From assembly GCA_029204225.1 (NCBI GenBank), contig CM055093.1:47996354-48060353 (forward strand): DNA of 64,000 nucleotides, written 5' to 3'. Each line of letters opens with the position of its first letter. The stretch's first letter is position 1. Below, in pieces: positions 16,426 to 27,240 of the stretch. The translations under genes were made by a program, and so were the position numbers. The notes under the pieces were generated by a model. That model did no database searches. It saw only the letters and a list, made by a program, of their open reading frames with translations, and had not been told where the DNA came from. Source of the stretch: Diphasiastrum complanatum. Lineage: Eukaryota; Streptophyta; Lycopodiopsida; Lycopodiales; Lycopodiaceae.

Positions 16426-16620
16426 TTGGAACTTAGTCTGTCGATTGTAGCGATGACGCTAAGATGTAGTGATGCCAACAACAAGAAATCAATTCTCTGA
16501 TACTGAAAAGATGAAAGGAACTGAAGAATATGATATCAATTTGATATCGCAAAAGATATCAAGCATTAGAGCTTTTCGCTCTAATATCGAAATAGTATTA
16601 GGCCTTGAAGAAAAATCAAT

Positions 16621-16632
16621 GCTCTAATACCA
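16621..16632 (-). other. Primer-binding site, family II
   Basis: The minus strand reads TGGTATTAGAGC, one mismatch from the initiator tRNA-Met complement. It abuts the 5' LTR. Confidence 0.8.
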
Positions 16633-17914
16633 TGTCGGAAACAAGTGAGTAATAGAATGTGGAAACTTCCTACTTCCAATGCATGACTACACCTATAAAA
16701 AATTGAACAAAGCAGTAGTGATGAAAAATTACATTTAATCTTTAGCAACTAACTTTGAAATCGCTAGATACTAAGTGATTACGTAGGCAGACATAAAGTA
16801 TTGAATTCTCAAACAATTTCTATCAGTTACAAAAGCAATACAGAGATGCATGCATTTTGACACAAACTGAATGCAATAAGAAGATAGTATTGATTCAGAA
16901 AAACAAAATCAGATGCTAATGAGCGCAAGACAATAGCGGATAGAAACCGTGTACTCTAAAGCTATCTCTAAGTAACTAAGAATAAGTCTGAAATAAGAAA
17001 TTGTGCTAATAAGCAGTAGCGCAATAGCAACTCTAAAATAAATCTCTAAAAGGTTGAATTAGAATGCTCAAGAGAGTTCAAGCTTGAAAGCTTGATAGAG
17101 AACTAACAACAATACTTTCTAATTGTGAACGATCTGCTTGATGAGAGTGCAAGAAGCGTCGTGTAAAAACACTCAACTCCTTCACAATTCACAATGTTGA
17201 TCCTTTTACTTACTAATAATGAGATGTATGAACAGCTAATTTATACTAAGTAGTTAGGTCGTCAAATACGATTGCCAGTTGGCTGGAGTCTGTTGGCATT
17301 CATCCAGTTCTTCTCAAAAGTTGCTTGCTGATAAGCGGTGACAGTTGGCCGTAAACAATCTGTCTGCATAAATGAACGTAAATTGTCATTCTTCATAAAT
17401 AAACGTAAACTGCCACAAGCAAAAAATGCGGCACTGTATTTTTACTCGTAATTTTTGACAAGCAAAAAAGCCGAAAAAGACGACACTGCATTTTTGCACG
17501 TAATTCCTAATAGGCGAAAAATGCGAAAAAGACGACACTGCATTTTTACATCTAATTCTTGACAGGCAAAAAGTGCGAAAAAAATTACATTGCATTTTTG
17601 CACGTGATTCTTGACAGACAAAAAATGCAAAACAATCGACATTGCATTTTTACACGTAATTTCTGACAGACGAAAAATGTGAAAAAGACGACACTGTTTT
17701 TTTACACGTAATTCATGACAGACGACACTGTCGGGTTTGAAGAGAGAAAATGCGACACTGTTGTTGAACTCCATGTATTTCTACAAACTATGTAAAAACA
17801 CTTGTAATTCTGCAGACTGTATAAAGACACAAGAAAATCCGCAGAACTGGATAAACAGTTGGATGAAGATTAAAAACTGATTAGTCGATTAGTAGGAAAG
17901 AGAATAATCCAACA
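16633..17914 (-). repeat. 5' LTR of family II copia element (~1.28 kb)
   Basis: On the minus strand the LTR starts TGTTGGATTATTC at 17914 and ends TTTCCGACA at 16633, next to the primer-binding site. It contains the ~52-bp minisatellite at about 17420-17725 and a CTTTATACAG TATA-like element downstream of its start. This is the only complete family II LTR here. Pieces of it occur at 7945-8273 and 11866-12463. Confidence 0.85.
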
Positions 17915-19324
17915 CGACATAGCACAAATATGTTGAAAAAAGTGGTCTACGAAAATCATCGCAACTACTTGCCATTGATCATCTTTTTTGAAGGTCGAAT
18001 AGGTGATTTTTTTGGGGGGAAAAGATAATAACACGACGACATTTGTTTTGGGACTTTGATCTAAAAAAGAGTAACCTTTTTTGGTATTTTTTAGTAGTCC
18101 TAGTTTTAGGCCAGAATCATGGTCTTCTTTAGGAATTTTCTAAAAAAAAAAAAAATTAAAGTCAAAAAGTGCCTACTTTTAATAAAGCACTACAAGTTTT
18201 TTTTTTGCAAACTTCATAAAACCATCATAATTACATACGACATAACATTTTAAGACAATACATAATTTTTGAAAGTCCAAATACCATTTATATACAAAAG
18301 GGCTTAAATTACATTTTACGTATTTTTTTTTCAAAGTACATTTTCTAAGGAATTTCATTGATGCCTTTCAGTTCAGGACTTGACATATTTTGAACACTCA
18401 TTTTCAGTCGATAAGGTGGAAGAACCATCTTTTTCATCGAAGTCAACTAGCATATCTTCCTCAAAATCTGTGTCCAATGTTGATAAGAAACCTTGTAAGT
18501 TCTCTGTTGTTGACGAGTTGAGAATGATGGTTGTCCCATTGACGTTCTTTTAATATGGTTATAGTTGACTTTCATAGATGATTGGTCATTGTTGACTCAA
18601 AATTAAAAGTCAAAATATCTACATCCTCGGTTGTTGTTTTGGTAATCGTTTTCTCTTGTCCATCAGGATCTATTTGCAACATTTCAAATTCGTACCTTTC
18701 CAAAAAAGCATTTATTGAAGTGGTGCACAACCAACGATGGTCAAAGTTAAAAAAAAAAAAAAAAACATAAAATGAAGGGGTGCACATCTAGTGGACCTAT
18801 AATATTTTTGTCTGGTTGTTTTTAGAAAGACTCCAAACACTTGCAATTCAAATTAAATCTTTTTCGACATTTTAACAAGCCAAATGTTAAACAAGACTCC
18901 TGACATCAATTTTCATTAAAAACATTGCATCGCCTCAATCTGATAGCTTCTAAAGTTTGTCAATTTTTCTTTGAGGCCACATAAAGAATGGAATCTCCAA
19001 GAAATAATACTCTTTACATCATGTAATTATGCCCTTAATGGGCCTCTCCAATGCTCGAGAAACCTGTTATGAGTTATTATTAAAAAAAACTTGTATTTTT
19101 TGAAGTCTATCGATTTTTTGAAAACTATTACTTATGAGGTTTGTATGCTTTTTATAGAAAATCTTCAAAGATTTTATGATATTGACTTTTGAAAAACTAT
19201 GCCAGTTCCATTCTTATACTTTTCTGATTTTCCGAGCACTAGGCGTATCCAAGGACAAGTCTTGATCCCTGTGCATGGATAGGTTCTCTTAAGCAGAGCA
19301 TAGCAAACAAAAACTTGCCACATA
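17915..19324. other. AT-rich spacer
   Basis: There are long poly-A and poly-T tracts and no frame with a recognisable motif. The 62-71 codon frames on both strands at 18570-18790 overlap each other and look like chance. Confidence 0.5.
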
Positions 19325-19640
19325 CACTACAACATTCTAGAGGATTTCCGACCCTATTACCGAGGCTTTTATGAAGATTTTTTTTTTTAAATGTCATAAA
19401 CCTCAATATACACCATGAAGTATGCCTCGGAATGAGATCCTTGACAATTCCCTCGGTAATCGAGGCTTCTTCATCTCATTGCTGCCTTGTTTATAGCACA
19501 GAAATATCGAGGGATACAATGAGGGCCCTCGGTATATCCCTCTAAGGCTGTTAGTAACATGTCTCTATCAAGGGATATATCGAGGGCCATCCCTTGGTAT
19601 ATCCCTTTCAAAATGGCACCCTGTTTCGAGAATTATTCTG
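19325..19640 (+). mobile_element. CACTA-like terminus with subterminal repeats
   Basis: CACTACAACATTCTAGAGG at 19325 has the CACTA-superfamily terminal form. It is followed by repeated words of the type 'taccgaggc' and 'cctcggtatatccc' in both orientations, which resemble CACTA subterminal motifs. The same words follow the second terminus at 20390, so the two ends are related. A 22-bp direct repeat beginning 'gagcatagcaaacaaaa' stands before each (19296 and 20253). Confidence 0.5.
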
Positions 19641-20389
19641 AGGGTTACAAAATTTAAAAAAAGTTTAGGGCAGAATGGAGCCAGTTTAGTAGCTCCATTC
19701 TACCCTAAAAATGGACTCCATCCGACCGCATTACAAGCCTTACAAGATTATCTTCACAAAGGGAGATCACATTCACAAGCTCACTTTTGGTGTAGACATA
19801 CTATCAAATTCACATAACTAGAATCAAAAACTAGTTTCAAAATAATTGTTACCTCTGATTCAATGGTGTCATCAAATCTAACAATTTCACATTTTTGCTT
19901 CATGTTTCAGCTTGTTAGAATTTGTTGTTTACATTAGTGTTGTGTCTCGTATTAGTCACATGAAACTACCTCCTACAACTGGTGCATACTATCAATTTAG
20001 AAAAAAAATCAAGAGTTTCACAATTTAAGGTGGTCTTAAAACAAAGGGTTGTAATCACATTTGTCCAAGATTTTAGATCAGCTCAATACAAAGCACAATA
20101 TGTAGTGAGAAGCCAAATTTGATATAAACAAAACCTAAGAGCCAATTACAACTAGGATAAGATCAATTTATGACTTTTAGTACTAGTTTAGTCATAGAAA
20201 TGATAGTATGAGGTAACAAAGATTCTATGAAAACCAAAAAATTCTCCTATGTAGAGCATAGCAAACAAAAACTTGTTATGCTGAGAAATTTTCTTGCTAG
20301 GCTTTACATAGGAAAATATTATTTCTCTACATAGAATCTTTTTGTTAGGTAACAAAAAGATTTTGTGCAAAGAAAAAAGGTTCTCCTAT

Positions 20390-20740
20390 CACTACAAGAG
20401 GAGGGCGATTACCAAGGCATTTTTTTAGCGTTTCTTTGAAAGATAGTTTTTAAAATGAGTCACGGGGGGAGCGGAATGCTTGAGTCTCGGGTCCGATGTC
20501 TGGCCTCGGTATAAGCCTATCAAATTTGAGCTTGTTTTTGAAACATTTATAGAGAGGGTTATAAATTCACTAGAGGACCTCGGAACATACGTCGGAATAC
20601 TAAAGCTAATTTGAGAGGTATACCGAGGCTGGCATTGGTATAAGCCTACCAAATTTGAACTTGTTTTTGAGACATTTATAAAGAGGGTCCAGGTGGCCAG
20701 AGGCATTCCAGGACACTCTGCTCACTGAGGGTAATACCGA
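20390..20740 (+). mobile_element. CACTA left end with subterminal repeats
   Basis: CACTACAAGAG at 20390-20400 matches the canonical CACTA terminal inverted repeat. Downstream, 'accgaggc'/'cctcggta' words recur in both directions. A segment beginning 'ggtataagcctatcaaattt' is duplicated at about 20510 and 20638. The minus-strand DUF4216 transposase fragment at 21039-22002 lies just inside, so this would be the element's 3' end. I did not find the matching right terminus. Confidence 0.6.
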
Positions 20741-21038
20741 GACTAATGAAAAAAAGGCCCGGTATAAACCACGATATAAAACAGAATATAAATGGATCTC
20801 ACTTTTGGAATTTGTTACCTATCAACACATTGAATTCCATTTTCTATCAACGTTGGTTGCCATATGCACAAGTGAATAAAGAAATTTATGTATCACAAAA
20901 AAATGATGATCACAAGTTGTGTACTCACATGCATCGACTACTTGTTCGATGTCAACGAGTCAATTAATAAAGTATAATTGCATCTGTGAACAATATGATT
21001 AATATTACAATGAGTTGAAATATATCATATTGTCTCAC

Positions 21039-22002
21039 TTATTCATTTGGTGGTTCATCGTTATCATTTGTCGCATCATCATGCGACAAATCTGCCAAAC
21101 CAAATGAGTCTATCTCTAATTCTACCCAAATATCTCCTATAGCTTCATCATTAATGAGTTGATCTTCAAAAGCTAATGGCGACGGTGACAACGAGTGAGA
21201 TCGAGAAGGTGTGTCGTGTGTCGTCGATCCATCCAATGGTGATGCATCATGCTCAACATCATCATTAGCTTGTGAAGCTTGCACATGATCATCCTCCAAA
21301 AATGTGTTATCGAATCTGTCATCACGATCTTGTTCATGACGTGCATCAGTTGGCAGCGCCATGTCCTCCACGACATCTCTATTTTCAAAAATTCTTTTAC
21401 TTCGAAGAACGACTTGAATCATGTACCGCCATCTGGGATCTGAACGATCAAGGTGAAAGACCACCTGTAATTGATCAATGTTACCATAAACGTTGACTCA
21501 TAGTTATTACCCATAGCTATGTTATAGCTGTTTGGGTATAACTATACACAATATACACTTTTTGCAGTACACTAAAAATCGATTAATTGACAACAAAAGA
21601 GCATAGACATCTTGAAGACATAGAAGAAATGTACCTGCTCACATTGTTGAGAAAAAACACATGTATCGCTTTGATATGTCCAAAGCTTGGTAGAGTCAAT
21701 GGCAAAATAACCACTCTCATCTTTCTTGACAGTTGCATTGGGACCGTTGCAAATAACTTTGAACCATCTGACATCAAATATGAAAAAGCTGAATTGTCTA
21801 AATCCAACTTCGAGGATGTCATTGATATTCCACAATAATCAAGTTGAGAAGAGAGTAAATTGGTGTCTGCCATGCTTGCTCGACTCTCTTGGGTAAATTT
21901 TGGCATGACTCCACAATTGTACGTATTTCTATTCTTGTCAATGTGCTCCGTACGAAAGTGTAGACAATGCGTCCACAGTGCATTGTATTTTTTGTACTGC
22001 AT
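21039..22002 (-). pseudogene. CACTA transposase C-terminal region (DUF4216-like), spliced
   Basis: The first exon piece reads LHFRTEHIDKNRNTYNCGVM, the typical start of the DUF4216 region that ends CACTA (En/Spm TNPD) proteins. It runs to LDYCG, then continues one frame off as NDILEVGF, FDVRWFKV and SGYFAIDSTKLWTYQSD up to FSQQCEQ, so there is one 1-nt indel near 21825. An intron of 170 bp (21465-21634, CAG|GTAC ... ACAG|GTGG, phase 0) joins QCEQ to VVFHLDRSDPRW. The tail is acidic and Ser-rich (21039-21400) and ends in a stop. The DDE transposase part is not recognisable upstream. The protein would bind and cut CACTA ends in the nucleus. Confidence 0.7.
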
Positions 22003-22289
22003 GAAATGGAACTAAATGTGTTAGGGATACAACAAACATGTACAAAATTGCATGTACAAATATTTTAATTAACATGTGAATGATGATCATCATAACTTAC
22101 ATGTAAAAAAAAATCATGTGTCTATGTAGGGAACAACGAACCATGAAAGAAATCATAGGAGCAATGCTCTTTAAGGTAAATCAAGGCTGTGATATCTTGG
22201 GATAAATCTATAGATTGCAACTCCTTTCTAGCTTTGTTAATCCAGTTACGTAATCTATAAAAAAGTAATATGATAAAGGATATAGATCT
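22003..22289 (-). other. Possible further exon material of the CACTA gene
   Basis: At about 22140-22260 the minus strand reads LRNWINKARKELQSIDLSQD and a little more before a stop, which looks like coding sequence but matches no motif I know. It lies between the DUF4216 fragment and the unidentified frame at 22290-23315 and may be an exon of either. Confidence 0.3.
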
Positions 22290-23315
22290 TCAATACCAAC
22301 ATATCAAAGAATGATACTGAAAAAAATCTAACCTTTTGTTGTTGGTAGTTGGCTCCAATGTTGATAGTAGATTATGGAATGTAGACTCATCCATGATGTT
22401 ATGATTGACCCCCAACAACAATTTCTCTAATATTATATCCTTTGCCATTTCTTTTTGGATTGACTTTAGCCTTCTTGTGGAATTGGAGTTTGACAAGTTC
22501 TTGATCGTATCCTCAGCGGCTAACCTAGCTGAATAGAAAGCTCCTTCTCCAATCGCGTGGTCATGGTGGCCAATATGTATTGCCATTCTTGTGTACAAGA
22601 CATCATTTGATAGACAATAGTATATCTTTGCTTTATATCTTTGCTTGGCAGACATTTGTGCATACTGGAGCAATATCACAGTGACATTGGATGGGATCTG
22701 ACTCACACTACATTGTTTCCTAAAAGATTCTAGATAACCACACATTGGATTATTGCAAACAAAACCACCTGGCCAATCAGATAGCCTTGTTGTTCCATCA
22801 AAACCCTGCATGGTGCTGGTCTTATATTCTAACCATCTATGTCCATCAAATGCATGTTTCATACCTTCCATACTATTAATTGTTAATGGTGGCAGCTCAA
22901 ATGCAATGTTGCCATTATACAATGCTGGCAAATCAAAAACTTTCAATGGTGCTCCACACAATTGAAACAATCTACGCAATTTACTAGATAATAAAAGATT
23001 CATCACAAGATCATAGACACTTGGAGAAATTGCTATTTGAACATCAACTTCTGTCATCAAACTATAACTTTTCGTAACTTCAATCAGACCATTATCACAA
23101 GAAGTATTTAAAATAGTGCAATCTACCAGAGGAAACACATTCCTTTGTGATGCCATTAGTAATAGTGCATGTTTCCACATGTGGGAATATGCTCCACATT
23201 TGTGAGATTTTCTCATAAACAACAATTGTAAAATAACAGAGCTAGATTTTGCCAATTTTTCACAATATTGGCATCCCCTTCTAGCAATGATAAGGAAATA
23301 GCCATTGAAACACAA
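22290..23315 (-). CDS. Unidentified 341-codon frame with Cys pair, TE-associated
   Basis: This is the longest open frame between 17.9 and 34 kb. I do not recognise the family with certainty. Visible features are hydrophobic N-terminal text that may be partly intronic, a central segment LPPLTINSMEGMKHAFDGHRW followed by GFVCNNPMCGYLE (a CX4C pair), and a basic C-terminal helix-like region (RRLKSIQKEMAKDIILEKLL). The C-rich word 'GFVCNNPMCGYL' reminds me of a zinc-ribbon word in transposon-linked proteins of non-seed plants and invertebrates, but this is from memory and not tested. The sequence at about 23335 (poly-T then AACAG) could be an intron acceptor, with a 5' exon at 23511-23741. It lies directly upstream of the CACTA DUF4216 fragment on the same strand and may be a partner gene of that element. 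Confidence 0.4.
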   Translation of the reverse strand: MCFNGYFLIIARRGCQYCEKLAKSSSVILQLLFMRKSHKCGAYSHMWKHALLLMASQRNVFPLVDCTILNTSCDNGLIEVTKSYSLMTEVDVQIAISPSVYDLVMNLLLSSKLRRLFQLCGAPLKVFDLPALYNGNIAFELPPLTINSMEGMKHAFDGHRWLEYKTSTMQGFDGTTRLSDWPGGFVCNNPMCGYLESFRKQCSVSQIPSNVTVILLQYAQMSAKQRYKAKIYYCLSNDVLYTRMAIHIGHHDHAIGEGAFYSARLAAEDTIKNLSNSNSTRRLKSIQKEMAKDIILEKLLLGVNHNIMDESTFHNLLSTLEPTTNNKRLDFFQYHSLICWY

Positions 23316-23510
23316 GAGAACTTATCTGTTAAAAAAAAAAGAGGAACAAAAAATATTGATGATGAGATAAGGGTGGTATCATTGTCATTTCATTTAGATA
23401 TGTTATCTGACACTTTGAATGAGCTTCATTGCATTGACCTACCCTCTCCTTTGATCCCCTTATGTCGTGTTTACCAACATATTGCAATTAGAACAGTTGG
23501 TAGTGAACGA

Positions 23511-23741
23511 CTACGTTTGAAAAGGACATACAAAACTGAAGGTTACATATTGGGAAAAGGTAACTTCATATTGTCCTTGATGACATCTTGAAATAAACAC
23601 ATATTGGTAAGGGATCACAACCTTTGCACCAGCATCAACAACGGGAGGCTGAAGCCTTGCCCTAGCCAGTATGCTCAGAATAATTTTTTGTCTAAATCTG
23701 TACACTTGGCTTGATGTGTACTCAGGAAGTGTAAACTGCAA
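23511..23741 (-). CDS. Possible upstream exon of the 22290-23315 gene
   Basis: The frame reads QFTLPEYTSSQVYRFRQKII, then LARARLQPPVVDAGAKVVIP, with balanced composition unlike the chance frames around it. The plus strand also has a frame at 23268-23591, so strand assignment is uncertain. No family is recognised. Confidence 0.3.
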   Translation of the reverse strand: MQFTLPEYTSSQVYRFRQKIILSILARARLQPPVVDAGAKVVIPYQYVFISRCHQGQYEVTFSQYVTFSFVCPFQT

Positions 23742-23789
23742 GATAGAACATTCATGTATTACTAATGGCTAAAAGCATCAACAAAATAG

Positions 23790-25170
23790 AAAACTAATGA
23801 CTTTGATGAACAGGTGAGTGTTGATCCACATTGGCAAGACATGGTTGGATGCATGTTCATTCGTTGGGACAGGAACCATAGATTGCAAGGGTGGATGGAA
23901 GCAATATATGAGGATTTTTCATTGGATTGCAGTTGGCATGTGTGCATTCATGCTAGTTTCATTTACCCTACGCTTGAGGGTAAAATGCAGCTCTTATCAT
24001 CAATGAATCAAATCAACAAGTGACTTATTTTTTGTTTGATAGTTTTCAGAATTAAACATGTTGAGAAATGATTGCATCATATTCTAATGGAGTTTTTTTT
24101 TTGTGATGGATAAATGAAGTTGGAGTTGTAAAAAGTGATTTGAAAAATCAACTATATAGTGTGCGTCGTTTAACCGAGTGCAGTCCAACATAAATTGCAC
24201 AACTATGGAATTAAAGGAGGTCGAGAAAATAAGAGCTATAGAGGCCAAAAAGTCAAACAACACGCCTTGGTACCCATTGACATATTTCAAGTTGGGCAAA
24301 ATCTTATTTGAGGTATTGAAAATTGCATACATTACATTGTGCTTGTGTGGAGAATGACATCAGAAATCAATGGCTCATGGAGATGAGCCTTGGTACGATA
24401 AGGACTCAATTTCAAATTGGATCAAGTTGAATGTACCTTGCGGGAGTGCCAACGTTATGGTAAAAATACATCTTTGCAATAACAATTGTTTTATTTAACT
24501 TCCTTGTGTTTTTACTGATTTTCAATCGTTTGTGTGCATGCAAAAGAAAGTTTCATGTTGTCAATAGGTTTGTCTTTGAAATCATATTCGTCAAGATTGA
24601 AAAGTAAACATAGGCAACAATTGTTTTCTATGATTGAGACTGATATGGATCTTTCTCGAGAAGGAAACGATCAACCTAATGTTATGAATAGTGCAAAAGA
24701 CTTGTTTGGAGATAGTAATTTCATTTTAGTGCATTAGTAGCTCAACTCCATTTCTTTCTCCCAAGGAACAACCCTTGCAAGTTCACATTATAAGATGATT
24801 TTGTTTTCGGCTTTGTTTATTTGTTTCAAATAGGTTTGTAAAGCCATCGGTTGACAAGAATAAAATCAGTAAAATGTCGTATATTTTGAGTTCTTGGTGC
24901 TTGGTTGACTCAACCGGCAAGTCCATGTACTCTGAAAAGTACATCCTGAGACGAGACCAAGGGATTAGTGAGTGGGAGGCAGCCACTAACCCGTGGTGGT
25001 TAGATTTCCCACTGGGTGATTGCCCATTTGAGGAGAAAGGCCTTTACGAGTGAACCCACCAATTGACCATGAACGCACCAATGATTTCTGTCCTCGTGGA
25101 CGTTGTGGATTTTGCTGATGCTTTAGATTCCAAGCTACGGTATGTCTACATATGATATATGTCAACATTA
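23790..25170 (+). pseudogene. Scattered plus-strand coding-like fragments, unidentified
   Basis: Three stretches look protein-like: about 23817-24021 (DPHWQDMVGCMFIRWDRNH, with many Trp and Cys), 24534-24737 (SRLKSKHRQQLFSMIETDMD) and about 24885-25049 (EKYILRRDQGISEWEAATNP then WWLDFPLGDCPFEEKG). They are separated by stops and may be exons or decayed exons of one gene running opposite to the CACTA fragment. I do not recognise the family. Confidence 0.3.
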
Positions 25171-26710
25171 GTTCTTGAAGTATTCAATTTCTTTTGCTAC
25201 AATGTAAATCTGCCGTTTGACTGATATGTAATTTCAAAGAACAAAGCACATCGGAGGCATCAAGATATGCCAAAAGGAAGCACGGTAGAAAAATGCACTT
25301 AGATAAAGAAACTGAGAATTAGAATGATTCACAACTTTTGGGAGACATGCACGTGCCTCATAAATTGAGGCATGAAGAATATGATTATCGGCCTTTGCCA
25401 ACTACATCGTATGAGTTCAACTCAAAGGTTGGTTTTTTTACATATTTGAATTCAATGACACGTTTTCTAAACAAAATAATTTTGGTTTGTTCTTTAAAAA
25501 GGTTTTATTCTCATGTGGTCAGGTGCACTTGGTAGATGGCTGTATATTGAATATCGCTTAGGGTTGCACAAAAAGATCCATTGCATCTGAATTGAGTCAA
25601 GTGATAGATAAGCTAAAAGTTTGTGGTGTTCCTGGAGACCCTCTGTTCTATTCGGGCTCCAAACGGTTAAGTACTCATCAAAACGTGCATTCAAACCAGA
25701 AACCCTAAATGCAGTCCTGGGATTCTAGGCCCATCGACCCAGAAATTGGTTGGATTCAGTAAAAAAAGGTCAAAACTTCGGCGGCGGCCATCTAAATCCG
25801 CACCATATTTGTACGATCATTGGTCATCCACCCAAAGACTTGAATTTTTTTGAAGATTAGAATTTTTCAAAGAAGGATATTCTGACCCTGGATCGGATCA
25901 GATTGAGGCGGATTTTCCAACCCTTTGTATATTTTCATCCTAGAGTAAAATATGACCCTTTGTATATTTTTTGGCCCTTTTTTTTAAGGCTCAAAAATTA
26001 CTGAAGGCTCAAATTTTTCCGCAGACTCAAATTTTTTCGAAGATCGAAAAATGTCTTCTTGACAAGAATGACATTGGGACTATTTAATAAATTTCTACCA
26101 TGGCATGTGTGTTATAAGAACATGAGTAGAAATTTAATAAGTTCTAACTTAAGATTAGAAACTTAAGTTAGGAATCTTATTAAGCTTAGAAATAAAAGAT
26201 TCCAAGTTAACTTAAGTTCTAAGTTTAGGGAATCAAGTTTTCTAAGTTAGTTAGAAGACTAATCCCATAAGTTAGTGGAAAACTTATGGAAGGCCCTCTT
26301 GCTATAAGAACAGAGGCATTTCCTTGTAAATAACACTTTGAGATTATGCTAAATTGCAATCTTGTGATTGATCTCTCTATTTCCTTGTGTTCCCTTTGGA
26401 AGGTGAATAGCTTGAGGGCAGGTGCTCGGGCCTCATATTGCCTCCTTCTCATAGGATTTATTTGTGGCATGTTTTTATGGTTTATGCTTAGTTAGCCGCA
26501 AGTCTTCTATTACCTCCCTTTTGGGTGTTAGTTAGATTTAGTTAACGGGTTTTGGCTAGTTGTAAAAGCCTTAGCCACGCCCTAGATTAAACATAGTTAA
26601 GTTGTAATATTAGTTCCTCGAGTATCAGTTGGGAAGCCTTGATGCTCTCTCTTCCCTTTCATTTGTAACTTTTTATGTAGATCTTAGAAAGTGGATGACT
26701 AGTCTATCGC
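25171..26710. other. Spacer, possible unclassified LTR-like sequence
   Basis: No coding motif is visible. From about 26070 to 26640 the text has an LTR or leader feel, with repeated 'aacttaagtt' words and a CT-rich leader-like run, but no PBS, polypurine tract or second copy was found, so I do not call an element. Confidence 0.3.
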
Positions 26711-27240
26711 TACACTACAACCTGAACCGTAGATAGACCTAGCCACCGCAAGTGAAGATTAACTTCCAACAAAAATTGCAAACAAAAGTGAGAAATAATC
26801 TGAAAAAATGGGTGGAAATTCTGAAAACCAAACAGACATCGGATTTCGACACGCCAAAATACATCAGAATCCGACGTCTGCTTTTCGTACAACATCTTGT
26901 CAAAAATTTCATTGCCTCGGATCGATGACGTGGACGTCGAATTTTGACGTCCACATCGGATGCCAACTAAATTTTGTTTTGATAAAAAAATATGCCACGC
27001 CATATCCACGTTTATGTGTCGGATTCCGACATGTCGGAATGTGACGACAAGTTTAAAAATTGGTTGCCGCCATACTTTCCTGATCACTGGACATTCAATT
27101 TGGGAATTTTTTCTTAGGCGTCGGATTTCAATGCGTCAAAATGCGACGGATTATAAAATTTCCAAAAATTTGTCGGCGAACACCCACGTCACAACTCCAC
27201 GATGTGTTATTTTGACTTTTCTAGATGTCTCACATGATGG
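26711..27240 (+). repeat. Inverted-motif array next to a CACTAC word
   Basis: CACTACAACCTGAACC at about 26714 resembles a CACTA end. Downstream to about 27180, the words 'gtcggatttcgac', 'gaatccgacg', 'gtcggattccgacatgtcgg' and 'gtcggatttcaatgcgtc' recur in both orientations with CpG-rich cores. This is the look of a CACTA subterminal region. The distal end is not visible. Confidence 0.5.

Noticed and set aside
26225-26640. Possible LTR of a further element
   Set aside because: Leader-like text only, with no primer-binding site, polypurine tract, or second copy to support a call.
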